Shown in pieces: positions 53,492 to 61,236 of a stretch of 64,000 bases of DNA (position 1 is the first letter of the stretch; each line of letters opens with the position of its first letter). The position numbers and the translations under genes are program-made. The DNA is from Myxococcales bacterium (GTDB taxonomy: Bacteria; Myxococcota_A; Bradymonadia; Bradymonadales; GCA-2716585). Below the pieces are notes generated by a model that saw only the letters and a list, made by a program, of their open reading frames with translations, did no database searches and was not told the DNA's origin. The stretch covers positions 29,339 through 93,338 of the forward strand of contig PBBL01000046.1 in assembly GCA_002716585.1 (NCBI GenBank), in the 5' to 3' direction.

Positions 53492-54250
53492 TCACGGGCC
53501 GCGCTGAAACAGCGTCCCGTCCTCTTCCAGGTGCTTGAGCAGCTCACGGGCCTCCTCGACCCACTCGGCGCTGGCCCCCCAGCCGACGAGCAGCGAGTGG
53601 CCGACGTCTTGACCCAGGTGCTCCGGGTCGAAGATCGCCTCATCGAACCGTCCGAACTTGCGCATCAGCATCGCCCCGTGCAGGGCCGACCACAGCGCCA
53701 CCGCCCGCTGCGCGGGCGACACCGCCGACGGCGTCAGCGCCCCGCAGGACGACGCCGTCGCGATCAACCTCGCCACGTCACCCAACAGCGCCATCACCGT
53801 CGGGACCAACGGGCCGATCTCGTCATCCTGGACAATCTGGTTCGGCTCGCCGACGGCGAGCTGAATCAGACCGAAGTGCGTCGGCTTGAGCACCGGCAGC
53901 TCCCGGTACAAGCGCGCCGTCGCCAGGATCGGCAACAGCGACGCCAGCCGCTCACCCACGCCGCGCTCCTCCACCAACACCCCACAGCGCTCCCAGAGCG
54001 CCTTGAAGGCGTCGTGCAGCTCACCCAGCGTCCGCCGTTGCAGCTCCACCAGGATCGCGTCCTTGGAGGGGAAGTACCGGTAGAACGCCCCCGGTGTGTA
54101 ATCGAGTTCGTCCGCCAGCCGCTGGATCGTGAGTCCGTTGAGCCCCTCGCGGGCCAGGATCTGCATCGACGCGTCCAGAATTGACCGAATGCGCGCCTCT
54201 CTGCGCCTCATGCGAGGCGTCTTGCGTGTGTCTGCGTCAGGCACGACCAT
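53492..54250 (-). CDS. TetR/AcrR family transcriptional regulator
   Basis: The 252-residue protein has an N-terminal TetR helix-turn-helix (RILDASM-like helix at about 25, then GLNGLTIQRLADELDYTPGA and FYRYFPSKDAILVELQRR). The C-terminal ligand-binding domain is helical and not assignable to a subfamily. The promoter region holds a perfect palindrome (54267-54281) over the -10 and spacer, so it should repress its own operon, which includes the sterol desaturase gene 18 bp downstream. Start ATG 54250 follows AGGAG by 3 nt. The inducing ligand is probably a lipid or sterol-like compound (inference). Confidence 0.92.
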   Translation of the reverse strand: MVVPDADTRKTPRMRRREARIRSILDASMQILAREGLNGLTIQRLADELDYTPGAFYRYFPSKDAILVELQRRTLGELHDAFKALWERCGVLVEERGVGERLASLLPILATARLYRELPVLKPTHFGLIQLAVGEPNQIVQDDEIGPLVPTVMALLGDVARLIATASSCGALTPSAVSPAQRAVALWSALHGAMLMRKFGRFDEAIFDPEHLGQDVGHSLLVGWGASAEWVEEARELLKHLEEDGTLFQRGP

Positions 54251-54263
54251 CAACTCCTGTTAC

Positions 54264-54292
54264 TTTGTAAATGCCATTTACGTTTTAGTCAA
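54264..54292 (-). promoter_or_regulatory. Autoregulatory TetR operator inside a sigma-70 promoter
   Basis: TTGACT (-35, 54287-54292) is separated by 17 nt from TACAAA (-10, 54264-54269) on the minus strand. A perfect palindrome, GTAAATG-C-CATTTAC (54267-54281), covers the spacer and part of the -10 box. Repressor bound here would block RNA polymerase. The TetR start codon is 14 nt downstream. Confidence 0.72.
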
Positions 54293-54437
54293 GCCCTAAA
54301 AAACATCGGGCGCTTACACATGCATAGTGCCCCACATCCCCAAACGACGCCAGACGTGTCCGGGAGATGGAGAGGAAACACCGTGGGCTGGGGAGGGCGT
54401 TGGGAGCAGGAGGGGGAGAGGCTGAGAGGGGGTGGGC

Positions 54438-55307
54438 TCAGTTGGGGGCGTCGGCGCCGCAGCGGATCCCGGCGACCTTGATCCGAAACCGCTTCGCGTG
54501 GTGAACGCGGTTGCTCGACCGCAGCCCCTTGCCGTTGTAGTTCCACGCGCCGCCGCGCAGCACGCGCTCGCACTCATCGGGGATGGGGTTGGAGCCGGTG
54601 AAGCCCTGCTTGCCCTCCTTGCGGAGCTGACGGAAGAAGGCGAGCGACTCATCGCAGGTCCCGCCTTTGGGGTCCTTCTTGGCTGATCGGGGGTAATAGG
54701 ACGCGTCGTAGACGTCGGCGATCCACTCCCAGACGTTCCCGGCCATGTCGGCCACGCCGTAGGGGCTGTCGCCCTTGGGGTAGGAGCCGGGCTCGCACAG
54801 CCCCTTCTCGATGAAGTTGTAGCAGCCGTGCTCAGGCCCTGGGGGATCGTCCCCCCAGGGGTAGCGCTGGCCGTTGGCGCCGCGGGCGGCCTTCTCCCAC
54901 TCCGCCTCGGTGAGCAGGCGCTTGCCCGCGAAGGTGCAGTAGGTCTCGGCGTCGGTCCACGACACCCCGACCACGGGGAGCTTCGGGTTTTCGTTGAACC
55001 CTCGACCCACGTTGCGCGGCTTGCGGCAGGTCCCTGCCTTGACGCACTCCATGTACTGCCCGTAGGTCACCTCGTGTCGATCGATGTAATAGGCGCTCAG
55101 CTCCACCTTGTGAGCCGGGTGCTCGTCCTGCTCGCCGCCCTTGTCCGCGCCCATGATGAACGCCCCCGCCGGGATCAGGATCATCCCGGGCCGGGGCTCG
55201 TCCGAGCGCACCTCCGGGGCGCTCAGCGCGCCCCCGAGGATCATCAGGCCCGCGACCACCAGGCCCGCCTTGACCGGTCGTCGTCTCTCCACCGTGCTCC
55301 TCCTCAT
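54438..55307 (-). CDS. Exported SUMF1 (formylglycine-generating-enzyme-like) domain protein
   Basis: The 289-residue protein has a signal peptide (KAGLVVAGLMILGGALSAPE) and a complete SUMF1 fold: MILIPAGAFIMGADKGGEQD, YYIDRHEVTYGQYMECVKAG, VGVSWTDAETYCTFAGKRL, LTEAEWEKAARGANGQRYPW, YGVADMAGNVWEWIADVYD, and a final VLRGGAWNYNGKGL...RVHHAKRFRIKVAGIRC. In aerobic FGE the segment after RGGSW has two catalytic Cys; here it reads NYNGKGL, so sulfatase maturation is unlikely. Many myxobacterial secreted SUMF1 proteins are lectin-like or of unknown role. An extra pair of Cys near residue 95 could form a disulfide. Start ATG 55307 has GGAAG upstream. Confidence 0.85.
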   Translation of the reverse strand: MRRSTVERRRPVKAGLVVAGLMILGGALSAPEVRSDEPRPGMILIPAGAFIMGADKGGEQDEHPAHKVELSAYYIDRHEVTYGQYMECVKAGTCRKPRNVGRGFNENPKLPVVGVSWTDAETYCTFAGKRLLTEAEWEKAARGANGQRYPWGDDPPGPEHGCYNFIEKGLCEPGSYPKGDSPYGVADMAGNVWEWIADVYDASYYPRSAKKDPKGGTCDESLAFFRQLRKEGKQGFTGSNPIPDECERVLRGGAWNYNGKGLRSSNRVHHAKRFRIKVAGIRCGADAPN

Positions 55308-55661
55308 GCTTCCGCACACCGCGCCTGCGACCGCCGCTCGGCGCAACCTCGATAAGAACCCATCGAACCCGATCCGCGCCACATGGCCCTGACCGGAAGC
55401 TGCAACCCGGGACCTCCCGGGACCCTCTACATAACAGATCACAGCCTCTTGTCGCGTTTTGCTCACGCCAACCCCAGCCAAATAACTGAACATAAGAGCG
55501 GTGACTCAACCCCCCACCCGACCCCACCGATATCGACAGAGCGAGGGGTCTCCCCCCCACCCTGGCCCGAAGCGAAGGGGATCCATACCGGCATGGTATT
55601 CGCATAGGATCCAAGACGCCGAAGTCCTGCCCGGGACCATCGACATTTGGAGGACGCGCGC
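55308..55661. other. 354-bp divergent intergenic region
   Basis: It separates the SUMF1 gene from the PP2C gene. It contains a GGATCC-bounded dyad (55579-55613), listed separately, two direct CCCGGGACC copies (55407-55426), and a purine/pyrimidine-rich tract, with no reading frame that looks coding. No RNA gene is recognised. Confidence 0.5.
55579..55613 (+). promoter_or_regulatory. Nested dyad and -10 box before the PP2C gene
   Basis: ATACC (55585-55589) and GGTAT (55595-55599) form an inverted pair around GGCAT, and both are enclosed by GGATCC at 55579-55584 and 55608-55613. TAGGAT (55605-55610) is a plausible -10 box 51 nt before ATG 55662, so a regulator bound at the dyad would sit over the promoter. 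Confidence 0.45.
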
Positions 55662-56417
55662 ATGAAGATCAGCAGCACCGCTCGAACCCACGTGGGTCGC
55701 CGCAACAACAACGAAGACGCCCACTGCATCGACGCGACGTGTGGTCTCTACATCGTCGCAGACGGTATGGGGGGATATGAGGGCGGCGAGGTCGCCAGCC
55801 AGCTCGCGGTGGAGTCGATCCGGGAGTTCTTTCGGGCTCACCAGGAAGACCGCGGCATCACCTGGCCCTTCGGGGCCGACCCCAACCTGTCGCTGATGGA
55901 GAACATGGTGAACGTCTCGGTCCGGCTGGCCAACCGGGCCATCGTCGCCAAGCGCACCGGGCAGCTGCGCCAGATGGGCTCGACGGTGGCGATGATGGTC
56001 GCTCACGGCGGCGAGATCGTCATCGGGCACCTGGGTGACAGCCGCATCTACCGCCTGCGCGGAGATCGGCTGGAGCGCCTGACCCGCGACCACTCGCTCT
56101 ACAACGAGATGCTCGACTCCGGCTTCACCGACCTGCCCCCCGAGGACGAGTTCCCTCACGGCAACGTCATCACCCGCGCCCTCGGCATGGACGAGGCGCG
56201 AGCGATCCCCGAGGTGAGCCGGGACACCCCGCAGGTCGGCGACCTCTACCTGCTGTGCACCGACGGCCTCCTGGAGGCCCTCTCCGAGGCGCGCATCGCC
56301 GCGCTGATGCGACAGCCCGAGCTTCAGGAGGCCTGCGATCAGCTCGTCCAGGAGGCCTACGTCAACGGCGGGCGCGACAACATCACCGCCGTCATCGCGC
56401 GCGTCGAGCCAGGCTGA
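55662..56417 (+). CDS. PP2C-type serine/threonine phosphatase
   Basis: The 251-residue cytoplasmic protein has all metal-binding motifs of bacterial PP2C: GRRNNNEDAHCID, YIVADGMGGYEGGEVAS, GSTVAMMVAHGG, IGHLGDSRIYRLRGD, LTRDHSLYNEML, LLCTDGLLEAL and GGRDNITAVIARV. It removes phosphate from Ser/Thr residues of proteins, probably opposing kinases such as the one at 57967. Length (about 250) is typical. GGAGG lies 8 nt upstream of ATG 55662. It converges on the FHA-sigma-54 activator gene, forming a local phosphosignalling group. Confidence 0.95.
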   Translation: MKISSTARTHVGRRNNNEDAHCIDATCGLYIVADGMGGYEGGEVASQLAVESIREFFRAHQEDRGITWPFGADPNLSLMENMVNVSVRLANRAIVAKRTGQLRQMGSTVAMMVAHGGEIVIGHLGDSRIYRLRGDRLERLTRDHSLYNEMLDSGFTDLPPEDEFPHGNVITRALGMDEARAIPEVSRDTPQVGDLYLLCTDGLLEALSEARIAALMRQPELQEACDQLVQEAYVNGGRDNITAVIARVEPG

Positions 56418-56551
56418 CCCCTTCGGGGACGGCTTCGGGCGTGTCCACACCTTGGGCGACACCGTCGCTATGTTCTTTCGACGTCACAAAGCTCAGGCGC
56501 AACGAGCTGCCGTCAAACAGATCAAGGTGTTGACACTCACGAAGCCGTCCC

Positions 56552-57901
56552 TCACACGAGGTCGTGCTTGCGCAGCAGCGAGCGCAGGTACTTGCGGTCC
56601 AGCTCCGACACCCGGCTCGCCGCCGAGATGTTCCCCTCGCAGCGCGTGAGGATGTCGCGCAGGTAGCGGTACTCGAACGTCTCCAGGAGCTTCTGCTTCG
56701 CCTCGGCGTAGGACAGGTCGGTCCGCACCGACAGCTCCTCCTCCCCGGACATCGGGTCGACGGCGATCCTCAGGTCCTGAAACGAGCGCGCCCCGGGCGA
56801 CAGCGCGATCGCCCGGTCGATCACGTTGCGCAGCTCCCGCACGTTGCCCGGCCAGGTGTGCGCCATCAGCCGGTTGAGGTTCGCGCCGACCACGCGCCCC
56901 GCCTCCAGCCCGCGGCGGCGCATCAGCTCCTTGACGATCGGGACGATGTCCTCCCGGCGCGCCCGCAGCGGCGGCAGCTGAATCCGAACCACCGAGAGCC
57001 GGTAGTACAGGTCGGGGCGGAAGGTCCCCTCGGCGACCCGGGCCTCCAGCGACGTGCTCGACGCCGCGATCACCCGCACGTCCACCTCGCGCTCCTGATC
57101 GGCGCCCACCGGGCGCACGCGCCGCTCCTCAAGCGCCCGCAGCATCCTCGCCTGCGCCTCCAGCGGCACGCTCCCCAGCTCATCGAGGAAGATCGTCCCC
57201 CCCGACGCCCGCGCGAACGCCCCGAGCCGGTCGGTCGAGGCGCCGGTGAACGCCCCGCGGACGTGCCCGAACAGCTCGCTCTCCAGCAACGTCGCCGGGA
57301 GCGCGCCGCAGTCAATGACCACGAACGGACCCTTGCGGCGCTCGCTGCCCTCGTGGATCGCCCGCGCCGTCAGCTCCTTGCCGGTGCCGGTCTCCCCCTC
57401 GATCAGCACGGTCACCTCCGAGGTGGCGGCCAGCTCCGTCACCCCGATCACCTCGCGCATCGCCAGGCTCTCGGCCACCAGATCGCCGAACCGCCGCGAC
57501 TGGCTCGGCGACACCTCCATGCGCTGCGGCCGCGGCTGCAACCTCAAGAAGCTGCGCCCGACCTTGAGGGTCGCCCCCGGCGGCAGGGTCGCCTCCGAGA
57601 TGAACGACCCCTCGTAGAGGGTCCCGTTCAGGCTCTCCAGGTCGCGCACCACGAACCGCCCCCCAGGCTCCTCGTGGACGGTCATGTGCATCCGTGACAC
57701 CCGGTCGTCGGTCAACACCAGGTCGCTGTCCTCGAACGTCCCCACCGTCACCGGCTCCTCGGCGATGTTCACCGCGCGACCCATGTCCGGCCCCTCGACG
57801 ACGACGATCTGGCACCGGCTCCGACCGCTCCCGGTCCCCGGCATCGCCTCGCTGTGCACGGTGATGATGGTCGATGATGACTGCTCGGTCGGCTCCGACA
57901 T
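56552..57901 (-). CDS. FHA domain sigma-54-dependent transcriptional activator
   Basis: The 449-residue protein has an N-terminal FHA domain (about 30-115, VTVGTFEDSDLVLTDDRVSR then DLESLNGTLYEG) that binds phosphothreonine. A sigma-54 AAA+ domain follows (about 140-370) with Walker A IEGETGTGKELT, the sigma-54-contact GAFTGA in GHVRGAFTGAS, and Walker B GGTIFLDELGS. A Fis-type helix-turn-helix is at the C-terminus (ILTRCEGNISAASRVSELDR). Such FHA activators are common in myxobacteria and are switched on by Ser/Thr kinases; the kinase gene diverges from it at 57967 and the phosphatase gene is next to it. GAGGGGGC precedes the ATG. A T-rich start of the intergenic region may hold a promoter. 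Confidence 0.95.
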   Translation of the reverse strand: MSEPTEQSSSTIITVHSEAMPGTGSGRSRCQIVVVEGPDMGRAVNIAEEPVTVGTFEDSDLVLTDDRVSRMHMTVHEEPGGRFVVRDLESLNGTLYEGSFISEATLPPGATLKVGRSFLRLQPRPQRMEVSPSQSRRFGDLVAESLAMREVIGVTELAATSEVTVLIEGETGTGKELTARAIHEGSERRKGPFVVIDCGALPATLLESELFGHVRGAFTGASTDRLGAFARASGGTIFLDELGSVPLEAQARMLRALEERRVRPVGADQEREVDVRVIAASSTSLEARVAEGTFRPDLYYRLSVVRIQLPPLRARREDIVPIVKELMRRRGLEAGRVVGANLNRLMAHTWPGNVRELRNVIDRAIALSPGARSFQDLRIAVDPMSGEEELSVRTDLSYAEAKQKLLETFEYRYLRDILTRCEGNISAASRVSELDRKYLRSLLRKHDLV

Positions 57902-57954
57902 GACGCCCCCTCGTGGCTCCCGCCTACACCCTACCTGTTTCCGTCAAGAAGGGG

Positions 57955-57960
57955 TAGAAT
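57955..57960 (+). promoter_or_regulatory. -10-like TAGAAT 7 nt before the kinase start
   Basis: TAGAAT (57955-57960) lies so close to ATG 57967 that transcription from it would begin at or next to the start codon, giving a leaderless message. No clear -35 box is seen at 16-18 nt and only AAGGGG (57949-57954) could act as a distant ribosome-binding site. Confidence 0.35.
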
Positions 57961-57966
57961 GCCCCC

Positions 57967-58869
57967 ATGGACAGGAACCTGCCAAGATACCTGGGGCCCT
58001 ATCGACTGATTCGCCGGATCGGGCACGGCGGCATGTGCGAGGTCTACCTCGCGGCGGTCTACGGCGCCAGCGGCTTTGAGAAGCAGGTCGCCATCAAGAC
58101 CCTCCTGCCCGAGTGCCAGGGCAACCCCGACCTGGAGCGCCTCCTCATCAAGGAGGCGACCATCGGCGCGCGCCTACAACACAGAAACCTCATTCAGATC
58201 CACGACTTCGGGTCCGATGAGGGGGTCTACTACGTGCGCATGGATTACGTGGAGGGGGCCGACCTGCTCACGCTGATCCGCCGCGAGCGGCCCGCCCCGG
58301 CGCTGGCGCTGCTCATCGCCGAGGAGATCGCGCTGGCGCTGGACTACGTCCACCGCTGCACCGACCCGGAGGGGCGCCCGCTGGGGCTGATCCACCGCGA
58401 CATCAGCCCCAGCAACATCCTGCTGTCGGTGTCCGGCGAGGTGAAGCTGGCCGACTTCGGGGTGGCGAAGGCGACGAAGCTGGCGGACGTCACCCAGGGC
58501 AACATCCGCAAGGGCAAGTACGCCTACATGTCCCCCGAGCAGGTCTCCTCGGCGCGGCTCACCCCGACGAGCGATCAGTTCGGGCTCGCGATCACCTTGA
58601 TGGAGATGCTCTGCGGGCACAGGCCCTTTGACGGGGACTCGCCGCTGGCGACGATGGACCGGATCCGCGCGGGCGACCCCCCCGACCTGAGCGACCTGAG
58701 GTCGGAGTTCCGCCCGCTGATCGGGCGCTGCCTCAACCACGACCCGGAGTCGCGCTACGCCAGCGCGGGCGCGCTCTACCGCGCCATCGCGCGGCTGCGC
58801 CACAACCTCCCGCCCGCAGGCCCCCCCGCGCTCGGCGCCTGGGTCCGCAAGCTGACCGACGACGGGTGA
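57967..58869 (+). CDS. Hanks-type serine/threonine protein kinase
   Basis: The 300-residue soluble protein is a complete kinase domain: Gly loop RIGHGGMCEVYLA, beta-3 Lys in VAIKTLLPE, catalytic GLIHRDISPSNILLS with the HRD Asp present, DFG in LADFGVAKATK, and MSPEQVSS as APE. No C-terminal sensor or membrane helix is present, so activation must come from a partner. It diverges from an FHA-sigma-54 activator, with a PP2C phosphatase gene nearby, and could phosphorylate that activator (inference). Its end abuts the convergent beta-barrel gene with no gap. The start may be leaderless. Confidence 0.95.
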   Translation: MDRNLPRYLGPYRLIRRIGHGGMCEVYLAAVYGASGFEKQVAIKTLLPECQGNPDLERLLIKEATIGARLQHRNLIQIHDFGSDEGVYYVRMDYVEGADLLTLIRRERPAPALALLIAEEIALALDYVHRCTDPEGRPLGLIHRDISPSNILLSVSGEVKLADFGVAKATKLADVTQGNIRKGKYAYMSPEQVSSARLTPTSDQFGLAITLMEMLCGHRPFDGDSPLATMDRIRAGDPPDLSDLRSEFRPLIGRCLNHDPESRYASAGALYRAIARLRHNLPPAGPPALGAWVRKLTDDG

Positions 58870-59502
58870 TCACCGCAGCATGAAGCCCACCGCCAGCATG
58901 TAGCGGGTGTTGGTCAGCGCGTACTCCAGCTGCTCCCCATCGATCAACGTCGCTTGCTCATACATCGCGTAGAAGTCTCCTCGCAGCGCCAGCTTCCCGG
59001 ACAGCGGAACGGCCAACCCGAGGCCGCCGCCCAGGTTGAACCCGAACTTGACCCCTTCGTCATCGGCTTGCTCCTGCATCTCCTCAAGATCATCGTCAGG
59101 AAAGTAGACCATCAGCCCCCCGAGCCCAGCCGCGTGAAACGAGACGCCCGACGTCTTCGCCAGGTCGAACTCCACCACCCCATCCAGCGCGAGCGAGGAT
59201 CCAGTCCTCAGCTCGCCGCCCTGCTCCGGCTCGAACTCCCGGTTGTCGGTGTACTGGATGAACGCCCCCAGCCTCGCCCCGCGCCCGGCCCCCTTGAGGA
59301 TCAGCGCCTCCAGGCTCATCCCGCTGCCGTCGTCCACATCAACGTCGGCGCTTGAGCCTCCAGCGCGGGTCTCCACCTCACCGCCGCCCCCCACCGGGAA
59401 CCCGACCCGACCGACGATCGACTGGGCCGCGGCCTCGCCTCCGACCCCTACCACGACGGCCACGACCGCCATCACGTGCACCCACAACGTCATCTTCGAC
59501 AT
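58870..59502 (-). CDS. Outer-membrane beta-barrel protein
   Basis: The 210-residue protein has a signal peptide (VHVMAVVAVVVGVGGEAAAQ), followed by alternating strand segments (for example SLEALILKGAGRGARLGAFI, SLALDGVVEFDLAKT, GFNLGGGLGLAVPLSGKLAL) and an MLAVGFMLR end, as in small eight-stranded barrels of the OmpW/porin-like class. The loop DDDLEEMQEQADDEG is acidic and probably external. AGGAGG lies 6 nt upstream of ATG 59502. It abuts the kinase gene tail to tail. Function is unknown; homology to the protein at 4118 is only in design. Confidence 0.75.
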   Translation of the reverse strand: MSKMTLWVHVMAVVAVVVGVGGEAAAQSIVGRVGFPVGGGGEVETRAGGSSADVDVDDGSGMSLEALILKGAGRGARLGAFIQYTDNREFEPEQGGELRTGSSLALDGVVEFDLAKTSGVSFHAAGLGGLMVYFPDDDLEEMQEQADDEGVKFGFNLGGGLGLAVPLSGKLALRGDFYAMYEQATLIDGEQLEYALTNTRYMLAVGFMLR

Positions 59503-59584
59503 GCTCGCCTCCTGGCATCGCTCATCCTCTCCTGTGATCGCTTGAGTTGCAGGGTTCGTCGACAAAAACGTGGCCCTGTTCGCC

Positions 59585-59613
59585 CAGACATCCAGCCCTC
59601 GGGTTGGTATGGT
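59585..59613 (+). promoter_or_regulatory. Putative promoter of the acyl-CoA synthetase operon
   Basis: CAGACA (59585-59590) is followed 17 nt later by TATGGT (59608-59613), with TG one base before it (TGGTATGGT). The start codon lies 48 nt downstream. The element equals that at 32375-32383. Confidence 0.45.
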
Positions 59614-59660
59614 AGCCTCGCGGAGGGCGATCCACGCCGCCCCACACCCCAAGGAGCCTC

Positions 59661-61220
59661 ATGACCGCGCTCGATCAGCTTCGCGCCCACATCACCGCCC
59701 GACCCGAGGCGATCGCCTTCACCCTGGAGGGGAGCCAGCTGACCTTCGGCGAGCTGGACGCCGCGGCGCGTCGCTACGCCGCGGGGTTGGCCGCGCTGGG
59801 GATCGCGCGCGGCGACCGCGTCGCCTGCCTGCTCGGGACTCGCCTTGAGCTGGTGATCGCGCTGCTCGGCGCCTACTACGCGGGCGCGGTCCACGTGCCG
59901 ATCAACACCCGCTACGGCCAGGTCGAGATCGAGCACATCCTGCGCGACAGCGGGGCGCGCGCCGTCCTCATCGCCGAGGGCTCGCCGACGGGCGAGATCG
60001 TCTGCGCGCTGTCGCCGATCGAGACGCTCCAACACCTCATCGTGCTTCACGCAGCGGCGGAGCCGCTCTCCGTGACCCCGCGCGCCCCGCTGAACGTCGT
60101 CTCCCTCGACCACCTGCTCGCCGCGGCGCCGATGGCGTCGGAGCCCCGGTGCGACGACGAAGATCCCGCCATGTTCATCTACACGTCGGGCACGACGGGG
60201 CAGAGCAAGGGGGTGGTGCTGCCCTACCGCGCGATCGTGGCCAACATCGACGCGCTGACTCGCCTGTGGCGGTGGCGCGAGGACGATCGGCTGGTCCTGG
60301 CACTGCCGCTGTTCCACGTGCACGGCCTCTGCATCGGCGTCCACGGGACCTTGCTGAGGGGCTGCGTGGCGGAGCTGCACAGGCGCTTCGACCCCGACGC
60401 CGTCATCCAGGCGATCGCGGCAGGAGGGACCATCTTCATGGGGGTGCCCACCATGTACACCCGCCTGCTCCGCGCCCTCGACGCCGACCCGTCGAAGGGG
60501 GCGGCGCTGGGAGCGGCGCGCTTGTTCACGTCCGGCTCGGCGGCGCTGTCGGCGGCGTCGTTCGAGGCGTTCGAGCGGCACACCGGGCACCGTATCCTGG
60601 AGCGCTACGGCATGAGCGAGACGCTGCTGACCGTCTCCAACCCCTACCCACCCGAGGAGCGCAAGCCCGGGACCATCGGGTTCCCGGTGGCCAGCGGCGA
60701 GGTCCTCGTGGTGGACGAGGAGGGGTCGCGGTGTGCGGTGGGGGAGCCAGGCGAGATCGTGGTTCGGGGCGACAGCGTGATGCAGCGGTACTGGAACGCG
60801 CCGGAGAAGACCGCGGCGTCGTTCCGCGACGGCTGGTTCCTCACCGGCGACGTCGCCCGGTACGACGATGAGGGGTACATCGTGCACATGGGGCGGCGCA
60901 GCGTGGACATGATCAAGTCGGGCGGCTACCGGATCTCGGCGCGCGAGATCGAGGAGTGCGTCGCGCTGCACCCCGATATCGAGGAGGTCGCCGTGGTCGG
61001 TCGCCCCGACCCGGAGTGGGGGCAGCGGATCGCCGCCGCGCTCGTGACGCGGGGGGGCGCCGCCGAGCGCTCACCCGAGGCGTGGGCTGAGGAGCTGCGC
61101 GGGTGGCTGGAGGGGCGCCTGGCGAGCTACAAGCGGCCGCGGCAGGTGATGTGCTGCGGTGAGCTGCCGCGCAACGCGCTGGGCAAGATCCAGAAGCACC
61201 TGCTCGCCTGGCCCGATTGA
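59661..61220 (+). CDS. AMP-forming acyl-CoA synthetase (malonyl-CoA-synthetase-like)
   Basis: The 519-residue enzyme activates a carboxylic acid with ATP and CoA. Its motifs are MFIYTSGTTGQSKGVVL (P-loop), LPLFHVHGLCIGVHGTLL, ERYGMSETLLT, DGWFLTGDVARYDDEGYI (adenylate binding) and the C-terminal Lys in LPRNALGKIQKH. The FHVHGL and ERYGMSET motifs and the size resemble MatB/ACSF3 malonyl-CoA synthetases, but a general short-chain or aryl acid ligase is possible. AAGGAG lies 4 nt upstream of the ATG. A PPP-type MFS transporter gene follows after 16 bp, suggesting uptake and activation of the same acid. Confidence 0.88.
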   Translation: MTALDQLRAHITARPEAIAFTLEGSQLTFGELDAAARRYAAGLAALGIARGDRVACLLGTRLELVIALLGAYYAGAVHVPINTRYGQVEIEHILRDSGARAVLIAEGSPTGEIVCALSPIETLQHLIVLHAAAEPLSVTPRAPLNVVSLDHLLAAAPMASEPRCDDEDPAMFIYTSGTTGQSKGVVLPYRAIVANIDALTRLWRWREDDRLVLALPLFHVHGLCIGVHGTLLRGCVAELHRRFDPDAVIQAIAAGGTIFMGVPTMYTRLLRALDADPSKGAALGAARLFTSGSAALSAASFEAFERHTGHRILERYGMSETLLTVSNPYPPEERKPGTIGFPVASGEVLVVDEEGSRCAVGEPGEIVVRGDSVMQRYWNAPEKTAASFRDGWFLTGDVARYDDEGYIVHMGRRSVDMIKSGGYRISAREIEECVALHPDIEEVAVVGRPDPEWGQRIAAALVTRGGAAERSPEAWAEELRGWLEGRLASYKRPRQVMCCGELPRNALGKIQKHLLAWPD

Positions 61221-61236
61221 CGGGAGGCTCGCCTCG

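Noticed and set aside
56418..56428. CCCC-TTCG-GGG hairpin after the PP2C gene
   Set aside because: Only three or four base pairs and no T-run, so it is unlikely to stop transcription by itself.
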